Source: Streptomyces hokutonensis (GTDB lineage Bacteria > Actinomycetota > Actinomycetes > Streptomycetales > Streptomycetaceae). From it: a DNA stretch of 64,000 nt. The position numbers were made by a program, and so were the translations under genes. The notes under the pieces are model-generated. The model searched no databases and had not been told where the DNA came from. It saw only the letters and a program-made list of their open reading frames with translations. The stretch spans positions 62,001 through 126,000 of the forward strand of contig NZ_BARG01000053.1 in assembly GCF_000376565.1 (NCBI RefSeq), given 5' to 3'. Positions 1-8,298 of this stretch are shown here, piece by piece (the first letter of the stretch is position 1; each line of letters opens with the position of its first letter).

Positions 1-1
1 C

Positions 2-772
2 CCGCAGATGATGGGCGATCTGCTCGACGTCCTGGACGCGGCCGACGCCGACGACGACGTGCGGGTGATCGTGGTGACCGGAGCCGGGCGCGGCTTCTGC
101 GCGGGGGCCGACGTCAGTTCCGGCGGGTCGTCCTTCGACCACCGCAAGGCGGGTGCCTGGCACCGGGACACCGGCGGCCGGGTCGCGCTGCGGATCTTCT
201 CCAGCACCAAGCCGGTCATCGCCGCGGTCAACGGCCCCGCGGCCGGCGTCGGCGCCAGCATGACCCTGCCCATGGACATCCGGCTCGCCTCGACCTCGGC
301 GAAGTTCGGCTTCGTCTTCGCCCGCCGCGGCATCGTGCCGGAGTCCGCGGCGAGCTGGTTCCTGCCGCGGGCCGTGGGGATGCAACGGGCCATGGAATGG
401 GTGGCCACCGGCCGCGTCTTCGGCCCCGACGAGGCCCTGTCGGCCGGGCTGGTCCGCTCCGTCCACCCGCCGGAGGAACTGCTGCCGGCGGCGTACGAAC
501 TCGCCCGTGAGATCGCCCGGAACACTTCGGCGATCTCGGTCGCCCTCTCCCGTCAGATGATGTGGCGGATGCTCGGCGAACCGCACCCGATGGCCGCGCA
601 CCGCCTCGACTCGCGGATCATGAGCCAGATCGGCGGCGGCCCGGACCCCGTGGAGGGCGTCGAGTCCTTCCTCGCCAAGCGGCCGCCCGAGTTCCCGGGC
701 CGGGTCAGCAAGGACATGCCGACGGTCTACCCCTGGTGGCGGGACGAGGAGTTCCGGCCCTTCGGGGAGTAG
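2..772 (+). CDS. Enoyl-CoA hydratase/isomerase (crotonase), 5' end outside window
   Basis: Crotonase-fold enzyme expected to hydrate or isomerise an enoyl-CoA. The reading frame is open to the left edge, and the first in-window Met (position 8) falls about 45 residues into a normal family member, so the true start lies upstream. Visible are the oxyanion-hole segment VVTGAGRGFCAGAD, the second oxyanion segment NGPAAGVGASM, and the GIVPESAASWFLPR stretch where the catalytic Glu of the family sits. The C-terminus ends with the usual SFLAKRPPEF-type tail. It is the first of four crotonases in the island, and its substrate is unknown. It is not obviously co-transcribed with the following gene, which is on the opposite strand. 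Confidence 0.9.
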   Translation, partial: PQMMGDLLDVLDAADADDDVRVIVVTGAGRGFCAGADVSSGGSSFDHRKAGAWHRDTGGRVALRIFSSTKPVIAAVNGPAAGVGASMTLPMDIRLASTSAKFGFVFARRGIVPESAASWFLPRAVGMQRAMEWVATGRVFGPDEALSAGLVRSVHPPEELLPAAYELAREIARNTSAISVALSRQMMWRMLGEPHPMAAHRLDSRIMSQIGGGPDPVEGVESFLAKRPPEFPGRVSKDMPTVYPWWRDEEFRPFGE

Positions 773-869
773 GCAGCACTGGAGCAGGGGGAGAGCGCGC
801 TCGCTTGCGGACTCCGTTGTGCGGACGGGTAGTTGGGCCAACTGGAGCGCCCTCTTCCGTCGTATGCCC

Positions 870-1211
870 TCAGTTATTCTGGCCAGATCCGAAGGGATCG
901 GTGTACGAGATCGGCTTGTCGGTGGCGTGGGCGTACGCGATCTCCCTGCTCGTGGACTCGCCGATATACCCGCCCGGGTTGACGACCAGAACCCGGTCGG
1001 CCAGGTCGATCTTGCGCAGGTGGAGGGCGCCCAGCGCGGTTTTCTGCTCGTTGGTGATCACCTCGTCCGCTCCCTGATCGTCGTCGCGCCGGAAGACGCC
1101 CGGCGCGACGACGATGACACCTGCGAAGGTCAGTTCACGGTTGGCCGCGCTCATCTCGTCCGCGAACCGGGTGGAGCCGCAGATGCAGACGATCTCGGGT
1201 CGGTCGGGCAC
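870..1211 (-). CDS. Small Rossmann-like nucleotide-binding protein (nucleoside 2-deoxyribosyltransferase/SLOG-like)
   Basis: A 113-residue protein that opens with IVCICGSTRF, the CGSTRF motif typical of small nucleoside 2-deoxyribosyltransferase-like/SLOG-fold proteins of actinobacteria. A second conserved patch, VLVVNPGGYIGESTSREI, follows at about residues 75-93, where the family places its Glu. The fold suggests nucleotide or nucleotide-sugar binding. No function is established from context, since the neighbours are catabolic genes on the other strand. The fold-level assignment is fairly secure and the enzymatic role is a guess. Confidence 0.6.
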   Translation of the reverse strand: MPDRPEIVCICGSTRFADEMSAANRELTFAGVIVVAPGVFRRDDDQGADEVITNEQKTALGALHLRKIDLADRVLVVNPGGYIGESTSREIAYAHATDKPISYTDPFGSGQNN

Positions 1212-1448
1212 GGCTCAGTCCTTCGGGTCGAACGGCAAACCGTCAGTGCGCGCGCAGCCATCAAGGGCGGGCACAAGAGCCAGCAGTGTACGCAGCGAGA
1301 CGGACGCCCCGCGGCTGGACCGTCGCAGGCGGAAGGCGTGGCCCGTGCCGGGAATGAGGCTGCTCGACGCCGGAGTCGGTGGTGCACCCGGCTCACCACC
1401 TTCCTTTGGCGACACGGCCTGGGGACCGCTCCGATCGCCGACCGGATC
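1212..1448. other. Non-coding or unassigned stretch
   Basis: No convincing gene was seen between the small SLOG-like gene and the weak reading frame that starts at 1449. Overlapping frames on both strands are arginine/proline-rich and look like artefacts of high G+C. Confidence 0.4.
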
Positions 1449-1754
1449 ATGGCCGAAACGCTCCCCGGCCCCACCGCCCGCGACGACCGGGCCATCATCG
1501 ACGCGGCCCTCGACCACTGCCGCCGCGGCCACCAGGCGGTCGGAACCCGCCCGGCGCGCCCGGCCGCGGACGATCTCGTGGACGCCCGGCCGCACGTGCG
1601 CGGGACCGCCGGCCTGCGGATCGTCTGCCGCCCACCTCCGCCGGCCACGGTCACCGGCATTCTCGACGGGTCGATCACGTCCACGATCCGACGGCCCGCG
1701 GCCCCCGCCCTGGACACGGCCCGACCCCGCCCCGACCCTTTGACGGACCGATGA
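1449..1754 (+). CDS. Hypothetical protein, about 101 aa (possible gene or remnant)
   Basis: Not recognised. The frame from ATG 1449 (MAETLPGPTARDDRAIIDAA) shows strong third-position G/C bias over about 100 codons, as a real Streptomyces gene does. It has non-trivial composition in the middle (DHCRRGHQAVG, HVRGTAGLRIVCR) but becomes Pro/Arg-rich at the end. The frame is open upstream of 1449, so the gene may start earlier or be the tail of a decayed gene. No ribosome binding site clearly supports this start. Function unknown. Confidence 0.4.
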   Translation: MAETLPGPTARDDRAIIDAALDHCRRGHQAVGTRPARPAADDLVDARPHVRGTAGLRIVCRPPPPATVTGILDGSITSTIRRPAAPALDTARPRPDPLTDR

Positions 1755-1853
1755 GATCTGTCCGAAACATTGTCGTCGTATCCCCGAAGTGTTAGCGTCC
1801 GGACGGCGGGCATTCAGTTGAATGCGTTAGCTATTCCGCCCGGGACGGTGACC

Positions 1854-3266
1854 ATGAGCGATGGTTTCCTGCAGGAGTCTTTCCACGGTGTCGACTGGGG
1901 AGTCGCCACCGCGGACGCCGTCGCGGCCCCGCCGCCCCCTCCGCCGGAACGCGCGGGGCACTTCCGGCAGTGGACCGACGACATCCGGCAACTGGTCGGC
2001 GTCACGCCTGACACGCACCGGATGGTCGCCGGATGGCCGCTGCTCCAGCCCGACGGCCCCGGCAGCTGGGACCACGCGGCCCTGGACCGCTGCGACCGCG
2101 AACTCGACTCCCTGCTCGAACTCGGCCTGCGCCCTTGTCTCACTCTCTTCGACCGGTCGCTGCCGTCCTGGCTGGAGGAGCGCGGGGGCTGGCTGGAGCG
2201 CGACACGGCCGAGCACTTCGCCGTCTACGCCGCCGAGCTGGGCCGCCGCTACGGCGACCGCGTCACCCGCTGGATCACCTCCACCGACCTGGCCGGGCCC
2301 ACCCTCGCCGACCACGTGGCCGGGATGTACACCCCGGGCCGGGGCATCGGCCGCGCCGGCCTGCCCGCCGTCCACCACATCCTGCTCGCCAACGGACTCG
2401 CGACACGCGCGCTCCGCGCCGCCGGCGTCAGCGGGCGGATCGGTACCACCGTCACCCTCGTCGGCGGCTACGCGGCCACCGAGGACCCCTTCGACCGGCT
2501 CGCCCTGGACCGCCTGCTGAGCTGGACCAACCGTCTCTTCCTCGACCCCCTGCTGCTCGGCGAGCACATGGTGACCGAGGACGACGTCTCACCCATCGAG
2601 GACACCGACTGCGTACGTCTCGGGGACCTGGACGTCATCGCCACCCCGCAGGACCTGCTCGGCCTGTCCTGGCACACCCCGTTCCGCGTCACCGCACCGG
2701 AGAACCTCGCCCGCGCCCTGCCGGCCGACAAGTGCCAGAGCAGGCTGAACGAGGTCAACCGCCTGCTGGTGGGCCTGGGCTTCGCGGTCGTCCCCTTCGA
2801 CGACGTGGAGACGACGGCGTACGGCTGGCCCATCCTCCCCGAGGGCCTGGCCGACGCCGTCGCGGACCTCCACGACCTCTACGGCGACCTGCTGCCGCCG
2901 CTGTCCATTGTCGACAACGGCATGGGCGACCTGGACCTCGTCGACGACACCGGCCACAGCGACGACGCCCGCCGCCGGTCCCTGCTGCGCGCCCGGCTGT
3001 CGTGGCTCGGCCGGGTCATCGAGCATGGTGTGGACGTCTGCGGCTACGAGTACTGGTCGGTGCTCGACAACCTGGAGGCGAAGTTCCGCTACACCCGCCT
3101 CTACGCGATGGCCGTCCCCGACCACGAGCCCCCGCCGCGCCCGCCGATGCCCTCGGACTGGCTGCGGGCCGGAGCCTTCCCCGGTCCCGAGGCGCCGGGT
3201 CCGACGGCCGGGCTGAGCCTGGTCCCGCCCGGCGGCCCCCGGGATCAGCGCGTCGGAGCCTCGTAG
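1854..3266 (+). CDS. Glycoside hydrolase family 1-like protein with altered catalytic residues
   Basis: A 470-residue protein with a clear GH1 (beta-glucosidase) TIM-barrel pattern. It has a TLFD..LPSWLEERGGW segment at about 98-113 where active enzymes have T-L-Y-H-W-D-L-P, a HHILLANGLA segment near 174, and a GYEYWSVLDNLE segment near 398. The acid/base NEP motif is replaced by TDL (Asp145), and the nucleophile motif ITENG reads IVDNG (Asp354). The subsite His and Trp near 101 are also lost. Retaining catalysis by the normal mechanism is therefore doubtful, and it may be a binding or regulatory pseudoenzyme. ATG 1854 was chosen because homology begins there. The 3' end overlaps the convergent MaoC gene by 22 bp. 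Confidence 0.75.
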   Translation: MSDGFLQESFHGVDWGVATADAVAAPPPPPPERAGHFRQWTDDIRQLVGVTPDTHRMVAGWPLLQPDGPGSWDHAALDRCDRELDSLLELGLRPCLTLFDRSLPSWLEERGGWLERDTAEHFAVYAAELGRRYGDRVTRWITSTDLAGPTLADHVAGMYTPGRGIGRAGLPAVHHILLANGLATRALRAAGVSGRIGTTVTLVGGYAATEDPFDRLALDRLLSWTNRLFLDPLLLGEHMVTEDDVSPIEDTDCVRLGDLDVIATPQDLLGLSWHTPFRVTAPENLARALPADKCQSRLNEVNRLLVGLGFAVVPFDDVETTAYGWPILPEGLADAVADLHDLYGDLLPPLSIVDNGMGDLDLVDDTGHSDDARRRSLLRARLSWLGRVIEHGVDVCGYEYWSVLDNLEAKFRYTRLYAMAVPDHEPPPRPPMPSDWLRAGAFPGPEAPGPTAGLSLVPPGGPRDQRVGAS

Positions 3267-3751
3267 TCCCGGCCCCGGATCAGCCGTACCGGCGTGTAGA
3301 CGAGCACGTCCTCGTCCCGCTGGTTGCGTACGGTGATCCGGCTGGTCACCACGCCCCGGCCGGGCTTGCCGGACGGCCGGGAGGCGGTGGTCTCGACGAC
3401 GGCGTACAGGGTGTCGCCGACGTAGACCGGTCCTCGCACGGTCAGTTCCATGTGCAGGAAGGCCAGGCCCGTGCCGTGCAGCACGTTCGTCTGCAGGACG
3501 AGTCCCTCGGCGATGCAGTACGTCAGCGCGCCCGGGACCAGCCGTCCGGTGTAGCCGCCGTCGGCCGCGTGTGAGGCGTCCCAGAAGAGCGGCTCGTTGA
3601 AGCCGCCCCAGGTGACGAAGTTGACGAGGTCGGTCTCGGTGACCGTGCGGCGGGCGGTACGGAAGACCTGCCCGACCGGCATCTCCTCGTAGGTCAACCC
3701 CCTTACCAGCGGGGGGATTTCGGTGGCGGTGGTGGGCTCTGCCGTCATCAC
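3245..3751 (-). CDS. MaoC-family hotdog dehydratase
   Basis: A 168-residue single hotdog domain of the MaoC type, expected to hydrate or dehydrate acyl-CoA thioesters. Residues 18-45 (LTYEEMPVGQVFRTARRTVTE, then DLVNFVTWGGFNEPL) match the family N-terminus, where the catalytic Asp/His pair would lie. Here N-E-P replaces the usual D-x-N-P-x-H, so activity is not certain. It lies 30 bp downstream of the enoyl-CoA hydratase at 3782-4603 on the same strand, and the two probably form an operon running leftwards from the promoter element at 4619-4650. Confidence 0.85.
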   Translation of the reverse strand: MMTAEPTTATEIPPLVRGLTYEEMPVGQVFRTARRTVTETDLVNFVTWGGFNEPLFWDASHAADGGYTGRLVPGALTYCIAEGLVLQTNVLHGTGLAFLHMELTVRGPVYVGDTLYAVVETTASRPSGKPGRGVVTSRITVRNQRDEDVLVYTPVRLIRGRDYEAPTR

Positions 3752-3781
3752 GCGCTCCTCATGCGTTCGTGGGTCCGTGGG

Positions 3782-4603
3782 TCACAGGTCGATCGGGTGC
3801 TTGCCGCCCACGCCCTCGAAGTCCGGGGCACGCTTCTCGCGGTGGGCGGCGAGTCCCTCGACGACCTCGTGCCCGCCGAAGCCGAAGAACTCCAGCCCCA
3901 GCGAGGCCTCGAAGAGTGGCTGGGCCGTGCGGTACCAGTGGTTGAGGGACCGCTTGGTCCAGCTCAGCGCGCTGGCGGGCCCGGCGGCCAGCAGGGTCGC
4001 CACCCGCAGCCCCTCGGCGTGCACGTCCTCGTCGTCCACGCACTTCGACACCAGCCCGATCCGCTCGGCCTCCTCGCCGGTCAGCGCCTCGCAGGTCAGC
4101 AGGTAGTACTTGGCCTTGGCCATCCCGCACAGCAGTGGCCAGCAGATCGCCGCGTGGTCACCGGCCGCCACGCCCAGCCGCGTGTGCCCGTCGACGATCT
4201 TCGCTTTGCGTCCGGCGATCGATATGTCCGCCAGCATGCCGATGACCAGCCCCGCCCCGACCGCCGGGCCGTGGATCGCGGAGACAACCGGCTTCGAGCA
4301 GTTGATCACCCCGTAGACCATGTCCCGCGCCTCCCGCATCGTCCGGGCCCGCACGGCGTAGTCCTCGGTCATGGCCTCGATGGAGTCGAAGGTCCCGCCG
4401 GCCGAGAAGGCCTTGCCGGCTCCCTGGACCAGCACCGCGCGGGTCTCCTCGTCCCGGTCGACGACCGGCCAGACGTCGGCCAGCTCACCGTGCATGCGCG
4501 GATCGACGGCGTTGAGGTTCGGCGCGTCGAGCACGATGCGCAGCACACCGGGCGCGGGCCGCTCGAAGGTCAGGCTCGTGAACGGGGCGTAGGGATCGGT
4601 CAC
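3782..4603 (-). CDS. Enoyl-CoA hydratase/isomerase family protein
   Basis: A 273-residue crotonase. The first half carries the oxyanion segments (AVLVQGAGKAFSAGG near residue 60 and IHGPAVGAGLVIG near 108). The second half has GVAAGDHAAICWPLLCG, where the catalytic acidic residue sits. This segment is atypical for hydratases, so isomerase, hydrolase or another crotonase chemistry is possible. Start GTG 4603 follows a gagcgcgac stretch. It is the first gene of a leftward pair with the MaoC gene and is divergent from the acyl-CoA dehydrogenase at 4711, sharing the AT-rich element between them. Confidence 0.88.
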   Translation of the reverse strand: MTDPYAPFTSLTFERPAPGVLRIVLDAPNLNAVDPRMHGELADVWPVVDRDEETRAVLVQGAGKAFSAGGTFDSIEAMTEDYAVRARTMREARDMVYGVINCSKPVVSAIHGPAVGAGLVIGMLADISIAGRKAKIVDGHTRLGVAAGDHAAICWPLLCGMAKAKYYLLTCEALTGEEAERIGLVSKCVDDEDVHAEGLRVATLLAAGPASALSWTKRSLNHWYRTAQPLFEASLGLEFFGFGGHEVVEGLAAHREKRAPDFEGVGGKHPIDL

Positions 4604-4618
4604 GTCGCGCTCCTGGTG

Positions 4619-4650
4619 TATTCAGTGCGGATACTATAATTATCTAACTG
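4619..4650. promoter_or_regulatory. 32-bp AT-rich promoter/operator element, copy 1
   Basis: An AT-rich island in about 73% G+C DNA between the divergent genes at 4603 (-) and 4711 (+). It matches the element at 15712-15743 at 28 of 32 positions by direct comparison. The right half (TATAATTATCTAACTG) is identical in both and contains the TTATCTA half-site seen in other promoters of the island. It probably contains promoter -10 sequence and a regulator site. The likely regulator is the GntR protein encoded at 15847-16665, which is an inference. Confidence 0.65.
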
Positions 4651-4710
4651 TATCGAGAGGCGGGCGGCAAGCGTCCGGCACACGGGCGCACGGAGGACGG
4701 GAAGCTCGGC

Positions 4711-5832
4711 ATGGATCTCACCTTCAGCGAGGAACAGGACGAACTGCGCACGGTCGTACGGTCGTTCCTCACCCGGCACGCCACCGAGGCCGACGTGCGC
4801 CGCCTGGCCGCCGACCCGCACGGACACGACCCGTGGATCTGGCGGCGGATGGCCACGGAGATCGGACTCCAGGGACTCGCCGTACCGGAGGAGTACGGCG
4901 GCTCCGGCTTCGGCTACGTCGACCTCGGCGTCGTCTTCGAGGAGACGGGCCGCGCCCTGCTGTGCGCCCCGTACTTCGCCACCGTGGCCCTGGCCGCCGA
5001 GGCGCTGCTGCGCTGCGACGACGAGGCCGCCCGCGCCGACCTCCTCCCGGGCATCGCCGCGGGCGAGACCGTGGCCACGCTCGCCCTCACCGAGGACGAC
5101 GGGCGCTGGGACGAGCCGGGCATCCACCTCAACGCCCGGGCCGGAGCTGACGGTTGGCGGCTCACGGGCGTGAAGACCTACGTCCCCGAAGGACACCTCG
5201 CCGACCTGCTCCTGGTCGCCGCCCGCACCCCAGCCGGCGTCAGCCTCTTCGCGGTCACGACGGCCGACGCCCCGGGCCTGACCCGGACACGGCTCCCCAC
5301 CCTCGACCAGACCCGCAAACAGGCCCGCATCACCTTCAGGGATACCCCGGCCCGTCTGCTGGGCACCGAGGGCACGGCCTGGCCGGTGATCGAACGCACC
5401 CTCGCCACGGCCGCCGTCCTCCTGGCCGCCGAGCAGGTCGGGGGAGCCGCCGCCGCCCTTGACGCATCGGTCGGGTACGCCAAGATCCGTGAGCAGTACG
5501 GCCGCCCCATCGGCTCCTTCCAGGGCATCAAGCACAAGTGCGCCGACATGCTCGTCGAGATCGAGTCCGCCCGCTCGGCCGCGTACGCCGGACTGTGGGC
5601 CCTGGACGCCGGCGACGAGACGGAGATCGCTGTCGCGGCGGCCCTCGCCCAGGCCTTCTGCTCGGAGGCCTTCACCAAGGTCGCCGGCGACACCATCCAG
5701 GTCCACGGCGGCATCGGCTTCACCTGGGAGCACCCCGCGCACCTCTACCTCAAGCGGGCCAAAAGCTCCGAGGTGCTGCTCGGCACCCCCGCCTACCACC
5801 GGGAACTGCTCGCCGCCCGGCTCGGCATCTGA
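4711..5832 (+). CDS. Acyl-CoA dehydrogenase (FadE-like), possible subunit of a pair
   Basis: A 373-residue flavoprotein acyl-CoA dehydrogenase, expected to insert an alpha-beta double bond into an acyl-CoA with electrons passing to ETF. It starts with the family signature MDLTFSEEQDELR. The C-terminal domain has REQYGRPIGSFQGIKH near residue 256 and VHGGIGFTWEHP near 330. It is followed after 18 bp by a second acyl-CoA dehydrogenase, the layout of actinobacterial FadE alpha/beta pairs (such as those of sterol side-chain catabolism) that assemble as heterotetramers. That assembly is an inference here. It is the first gene of a rightward operon through the SDR at 8293. Confidence 0.92.
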   Translation: MDLTFSEEQDELRTVVRSFLTRHATEADVRRLAADPHGHDPWIWRRMATEIGLQGLAVPEEYGGSGFGYVDLGVVFEETGRALLCAPYFATVALAAEALLRCDDEAARADLLPGIAAGETVATLALTEDDGRWDEPGIHLNARAGADGWRLTGVKTYVPEGHLADLLLVAARTPAGVSLFAVTTADAPGLTRTRLPTLDQTRKQARITFRDTPARLLGTEGTAWPVIERTLATAAVLLAAEQVGGAAAALDASVGYAKIREQYGRPIGSFQGIKHKCADMLVEIESARSAAYAGLWALDAGDETEIAVAAALAQAFCSEAFTKVAGDTIQVHGGIGFTWEHPAHLYLKRAKSSEVLLGTPAYHRELLAARLGI

Positions 5833-5850
5833 CACCCAGGAGAAACAGAC

Positions 5851-7029
5851 ATGGAAGTGGACTTCGGGCCCGCCGTACGCGACTTCCGCGACGAACTGCG
5901 GGACTGGTTCGCGGACCACCTCGTGGGGGAGTTCGCCGAACACCGAGGCGTGGGCGGCCCCACCGACGGCGCGGCCTGGGACGTACGCCTGGCCTGGGAC
6001 CGCGAGCTGTCGGCCGGGAACTGGCTGGGCGTGGGCTGGCCGAAGGAGTACGGCGGACGCGGCCTAGGACTCCTGGAAGAGATCGTCTTCGAGTACGAGT
6101 ACGCCCGTGCGAACGCCCCCTACCGCGCCACCGTCAACGCCCTCGACCTGCTCGGCCCGATGCTCCTCGCGATGGGCGACGAGGCCCAGAAGAAGCGCTT
6201 CCTGCCCCCGATCCTCGCCGTCGAGGAACTCTGGGGACAGGGCTTCAGCGAACCCGGCGCGGGCTCCGACCTGGCCTCCGTCCGCACCCGCGCCGAGCGC
6301 GACGGCGACCAGTGGGTGGTCAACGGGCAGAAGGTGTGGACCTCGTTCGGCATCCACGCCGACTGGCTCTACGTCCTCACCCGCACCGACCCCGACTCCC
6401 GGCGCCACAAAGGCCTGACCCTGCTGCTCCTCCCCACCGACCAGCCCGGCGTGGAGATCCGCCCCATCCGCAACCTCGCCGGCCAGGACGAGTTCGCCGA
6501 GGTCTTCCTCTCCGACGCGCGCACCGGCGCGGACATGGCCGTGGGAGAGGTCGGTCAGGGCTGGCGCACCGCGATGGCCACCCTCGGCATCGAACGCGGC
6601 ACGACCCTGCTACCCCAGCAACTCGGCTTCGAGCGCGAGGCCGAGGCGCTGATCGACCTGGCGCGCGCCGGGGGCGCGTTGGGTGACCCCATGCTGCGCC
6701 GCCGGATCCTGGACGCCTGGATCTCCGTACGCATCATGCGCACCACCAACCTGCGCACCCTCGCCGAACTGACCGCGGGCCGCACACCCGGCGCCCAGGC
6801 CACCACGGCGAAGCTCTACGCCTCGACCCGCCACCAGCAACTCGGCCACCTGGCCATGGAGTTGGCTGGTCCCGCCGGGCAGATCGTCGGCGAGGGCTAC
6901 GAACTCGACACCCGACAGCGCTCGTTCCTGCTCTCCCTCGCGGAGACGATCTACGGCGGTTCCAGCGAGATCCAGCGCAACATCATCGGGGAGCAGCTCC
7001 TCGGTCTGCCCAAGGAGCCGCGGCCGTGA
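5851..7029 (+). CDS. Acyl-CoA dehydrogenase (FadE-like), second of pair
   Basis: A 392-residue acyl-CoA dehydrogenase. Visible are the FAD/substrate loop GQGFSEPGAGSDLAS near residue 128, the WVVNGQKVWTSFG stretch near 152, and the C-terminal YGGSSEIQRNIIGEQLLGL, which marks bacterial FadE-type enzymes. A good AGGAGAAA site precedes ATG 5851. The stop overlaps the GTG start of the next gene, so the genes are translationally coupled. It probably works with the upstream paralogue on a branched or ring-containing acyl-CoA. Confidence 0.92.
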   Translation: MEVDFGPAVRDFRDELRDWFADHLVGEFAEHRGVGGPTDGAAWDVRLAWDRELSAGNWLGVGWPKEYGGRGLGLLEEIVFEYEYARANAPYRATVNALDLLGPMLLAMGDEAQKKRFLPPILAVEELWGQGFSEPGAGSDLASVRTRAERDGDQWVVNGQKVWTSFGIHADWLYVLTRTDPDSRRHKGLTLLLLPTDQPGVEIRPIRNLAGQDEFAEVFLSDARTGADMAVGEVGQGWRTAMATLGIERGTTLLPQQLGFEREAEALIDLARAGGALGDPMLRRRILDAWISVRIMRTTNLRTLAELTAGRTPGAQATTAKLYASTRHQQLGHLAMELAGPAGQIVGEGYELDTRQRSFLLSLAETIYGGSSEIQRNIIGEQLLGLPKEPRP

Positions 7030-7538
7030 CCTCGATCGAGGACCGCCTCGACCGCATCGAATCACATCAGGCCATCCAGCAACTGCCCATCCGCTATGCC
7101 CTGGCCGTGGACTCCCGCGACCTGGACGCCTGGGCCGGCTGCTTCCGCCCCGACGTCGACATGGGACGCCACGGCCGGGGACGGCAGGTCCTGCGGCGAC
7201 ACATCGAGCCCCTCCTGCGCGGCTTTCATCGCTCGGTGCATCAAATCTGCGGCCACCGCGTCGAGTTCACCGGCCGCGACACCGCGACCGGCGCGGTCTA
7301 CTGCCGCGCCGAGCACGAGGTCGAGGACCGGTGGATCGTGATGGCGATCTGCTACTTCGACGACTACGCGCGCGTGGACGGCGACTGGTACTTCTCCCGG
7401 CGCCGCGAACAGCACTGGTACGCGGCCGACGTGACCGACCGCCCCCAGGCCGTCGGCTTCAACGGCTGGGAGGGCGCGGGAGAACCGGCGCTGCCGGACG
7501 CCTTCCCCACCTGGACGCCCTTCTGGAAGGAGACGTGA
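7026..7538 (+). CDS. SnoaL/NTF2-like protein
   Basis: A 170-residue NTF2-fold protein of the SnoaL_4 type. The opening EDRLDRIESHQAIQQL, the YALAVDSRDLDAWAGCF segment near residue 22, and the hydrophobic HQICGHRVEF strand fit the family. Members include hydroxysteroid-type isomerases, dehydratases and non-catalytic partners. The GTG start at 7026 overlaps the TGA of the preceding acyl-CoA dehydrogenase, and its own TGA overlaps the ATG of the following SDR. It is therefore an integral member of the operon, plausibly isomerising or dehydrating a pathway intermediate. Confidence 0.85.
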   Translation: MTSIEDRLDRIESHQAIQQLPIRYALAVDSRDLDAWAGCFRPDVDMGRHGRGRQVLRRHIEPLLRGFHRSVHQICGHRVEFTGRDTATGAVYCRAEHEVEDRWIVMAICYFDDYARVDGDWYFSRRREQHWYAADVTDRPQAVGFNGWEGAGEPALPDAFPTWTPFWKET

Positions 7539-8293
7539 TGGCACGGTTGTCGGGCAGGACGGCGTTGGTCACCGGCGGAGGACAGGGCGTGGGCCGCGGC
7601 ATCGCACTCGCGCTCGCTGTCGAGGGCGCGGCCGTGGTCATCACCGGCCGCACGGAGAGCAAGTTGAAGGACACCGCCGGGGAGATCGCCGAGCGCGGCG
7701 GGCGGGCGTACACCGTCGTCGGGGACGTGGGGGAGCGGGACGACGTCGACCGGATGGTGGCCGAGACGGTACGGGAGTTCGGCGGCCTCGACGTGCTCGT
7801 CAACAACGCCCAGTCCTCGGTGCAGCGACGGCTGGAGACGACGTCGTACGACGATGTCGAACTCACCTACCGCAGCGGGCCGTTGGCCGTCTTCCACGCG
7901 ATGCAGGCGGCCCTGCCCCACTTGAGGGAGAGCCGGGGCAGTGTCGTCAACCTCGGTTCCTCGGCGGCGGTGCAGGGCGAGGCGACCTTCGCGGCGTACG
8001 CCATGGCCAAGGAGGCGATCCGTGGGCTGAGTCGGGTCGCCGCGCGCGAGTGGGGGCCGTACGGGATCCGCGTGAACGTCGTCTGCCCGGCCGCGCTCAG
8101 CCCGGCGGCGGAGGACTATCTGGCCGCGCATCCACGGAAGGCGGAGGAACTGGCCCGCGAGATCCCGCTGGGGCGGCTCGGCGCGCCGGAGGCGGACATC
8201 GGCAGGGCGGTGGCCGCGCTGGTGAGCGACGACATGGCGTATCTGACCGGCGCGACGCTGATGTTGGAGGGCGGCCGGACCCTCATTGGATGA
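7538..8293 (+). CDS. Short-chain dehydrogenase/reductase
   Basis: A 251-residue classical SDR. It has the cofactor motif TGGGQGVGRG at about residues 12-21, NNAQ at about 88, a catalytic Ser in the VVNLGSSAAVQ strand, and Y-x-x-x-K as YAMAK near 153. A typical hydroxyacyl-CoA or ring-alcohol oxidation would suit the pathway. ATG 7538 shares a base with the preceding stop. The gene ends 5 bp before the convergent CoA-transferase, so the two genes end almost back to back. Confidence 0.9.
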   Translation: MARLSGRTALVTGGGQGVGRGIALALAVEGAAVVITGRTESKLKDTAGEIAERGGRAYTVVGDVGERDDVDRMVAETVREFGGLDVLVNNAQSSVQRRLETTSYDDVELTYRSGPLAVFHAMQAALPHLRESRGSVVNLGSSAAVQGEATFAAYAMAKEAIRGLSRVAAREWGPYGIRVNVVCPAALSPAAEDYLAAHPRKAEELAREIPLGRLGAPEADIGRAVAALVSDDMAYLTGATLMLEGGRTLIG

Positions 8294-8298
8294 CGTCG

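Noticed and set aside
819..1754. A 311-codon open frame on the + strand across the SLOG-like gene
   Set aside because: It runs antisense through the clear minus-strand gene at 870-1211 and is low-complexity there. Only the last part (from 1449) has independent coding character.
2033..3574. A 513-codon Arg/Pro-rich frame over the GH1-like gene
   Set aside because: Composition typical of a shifted frame in high G+C DNA. The GH1 frame has family motifs and strong third-position bias.
4600..5943. A 447-codon minus-strand frame opposite the first acyl-CoA dehydrogenase
   Set aside because: It is Gly/Val/Glu-rich antisense of a clear enzyme and has no motifs.
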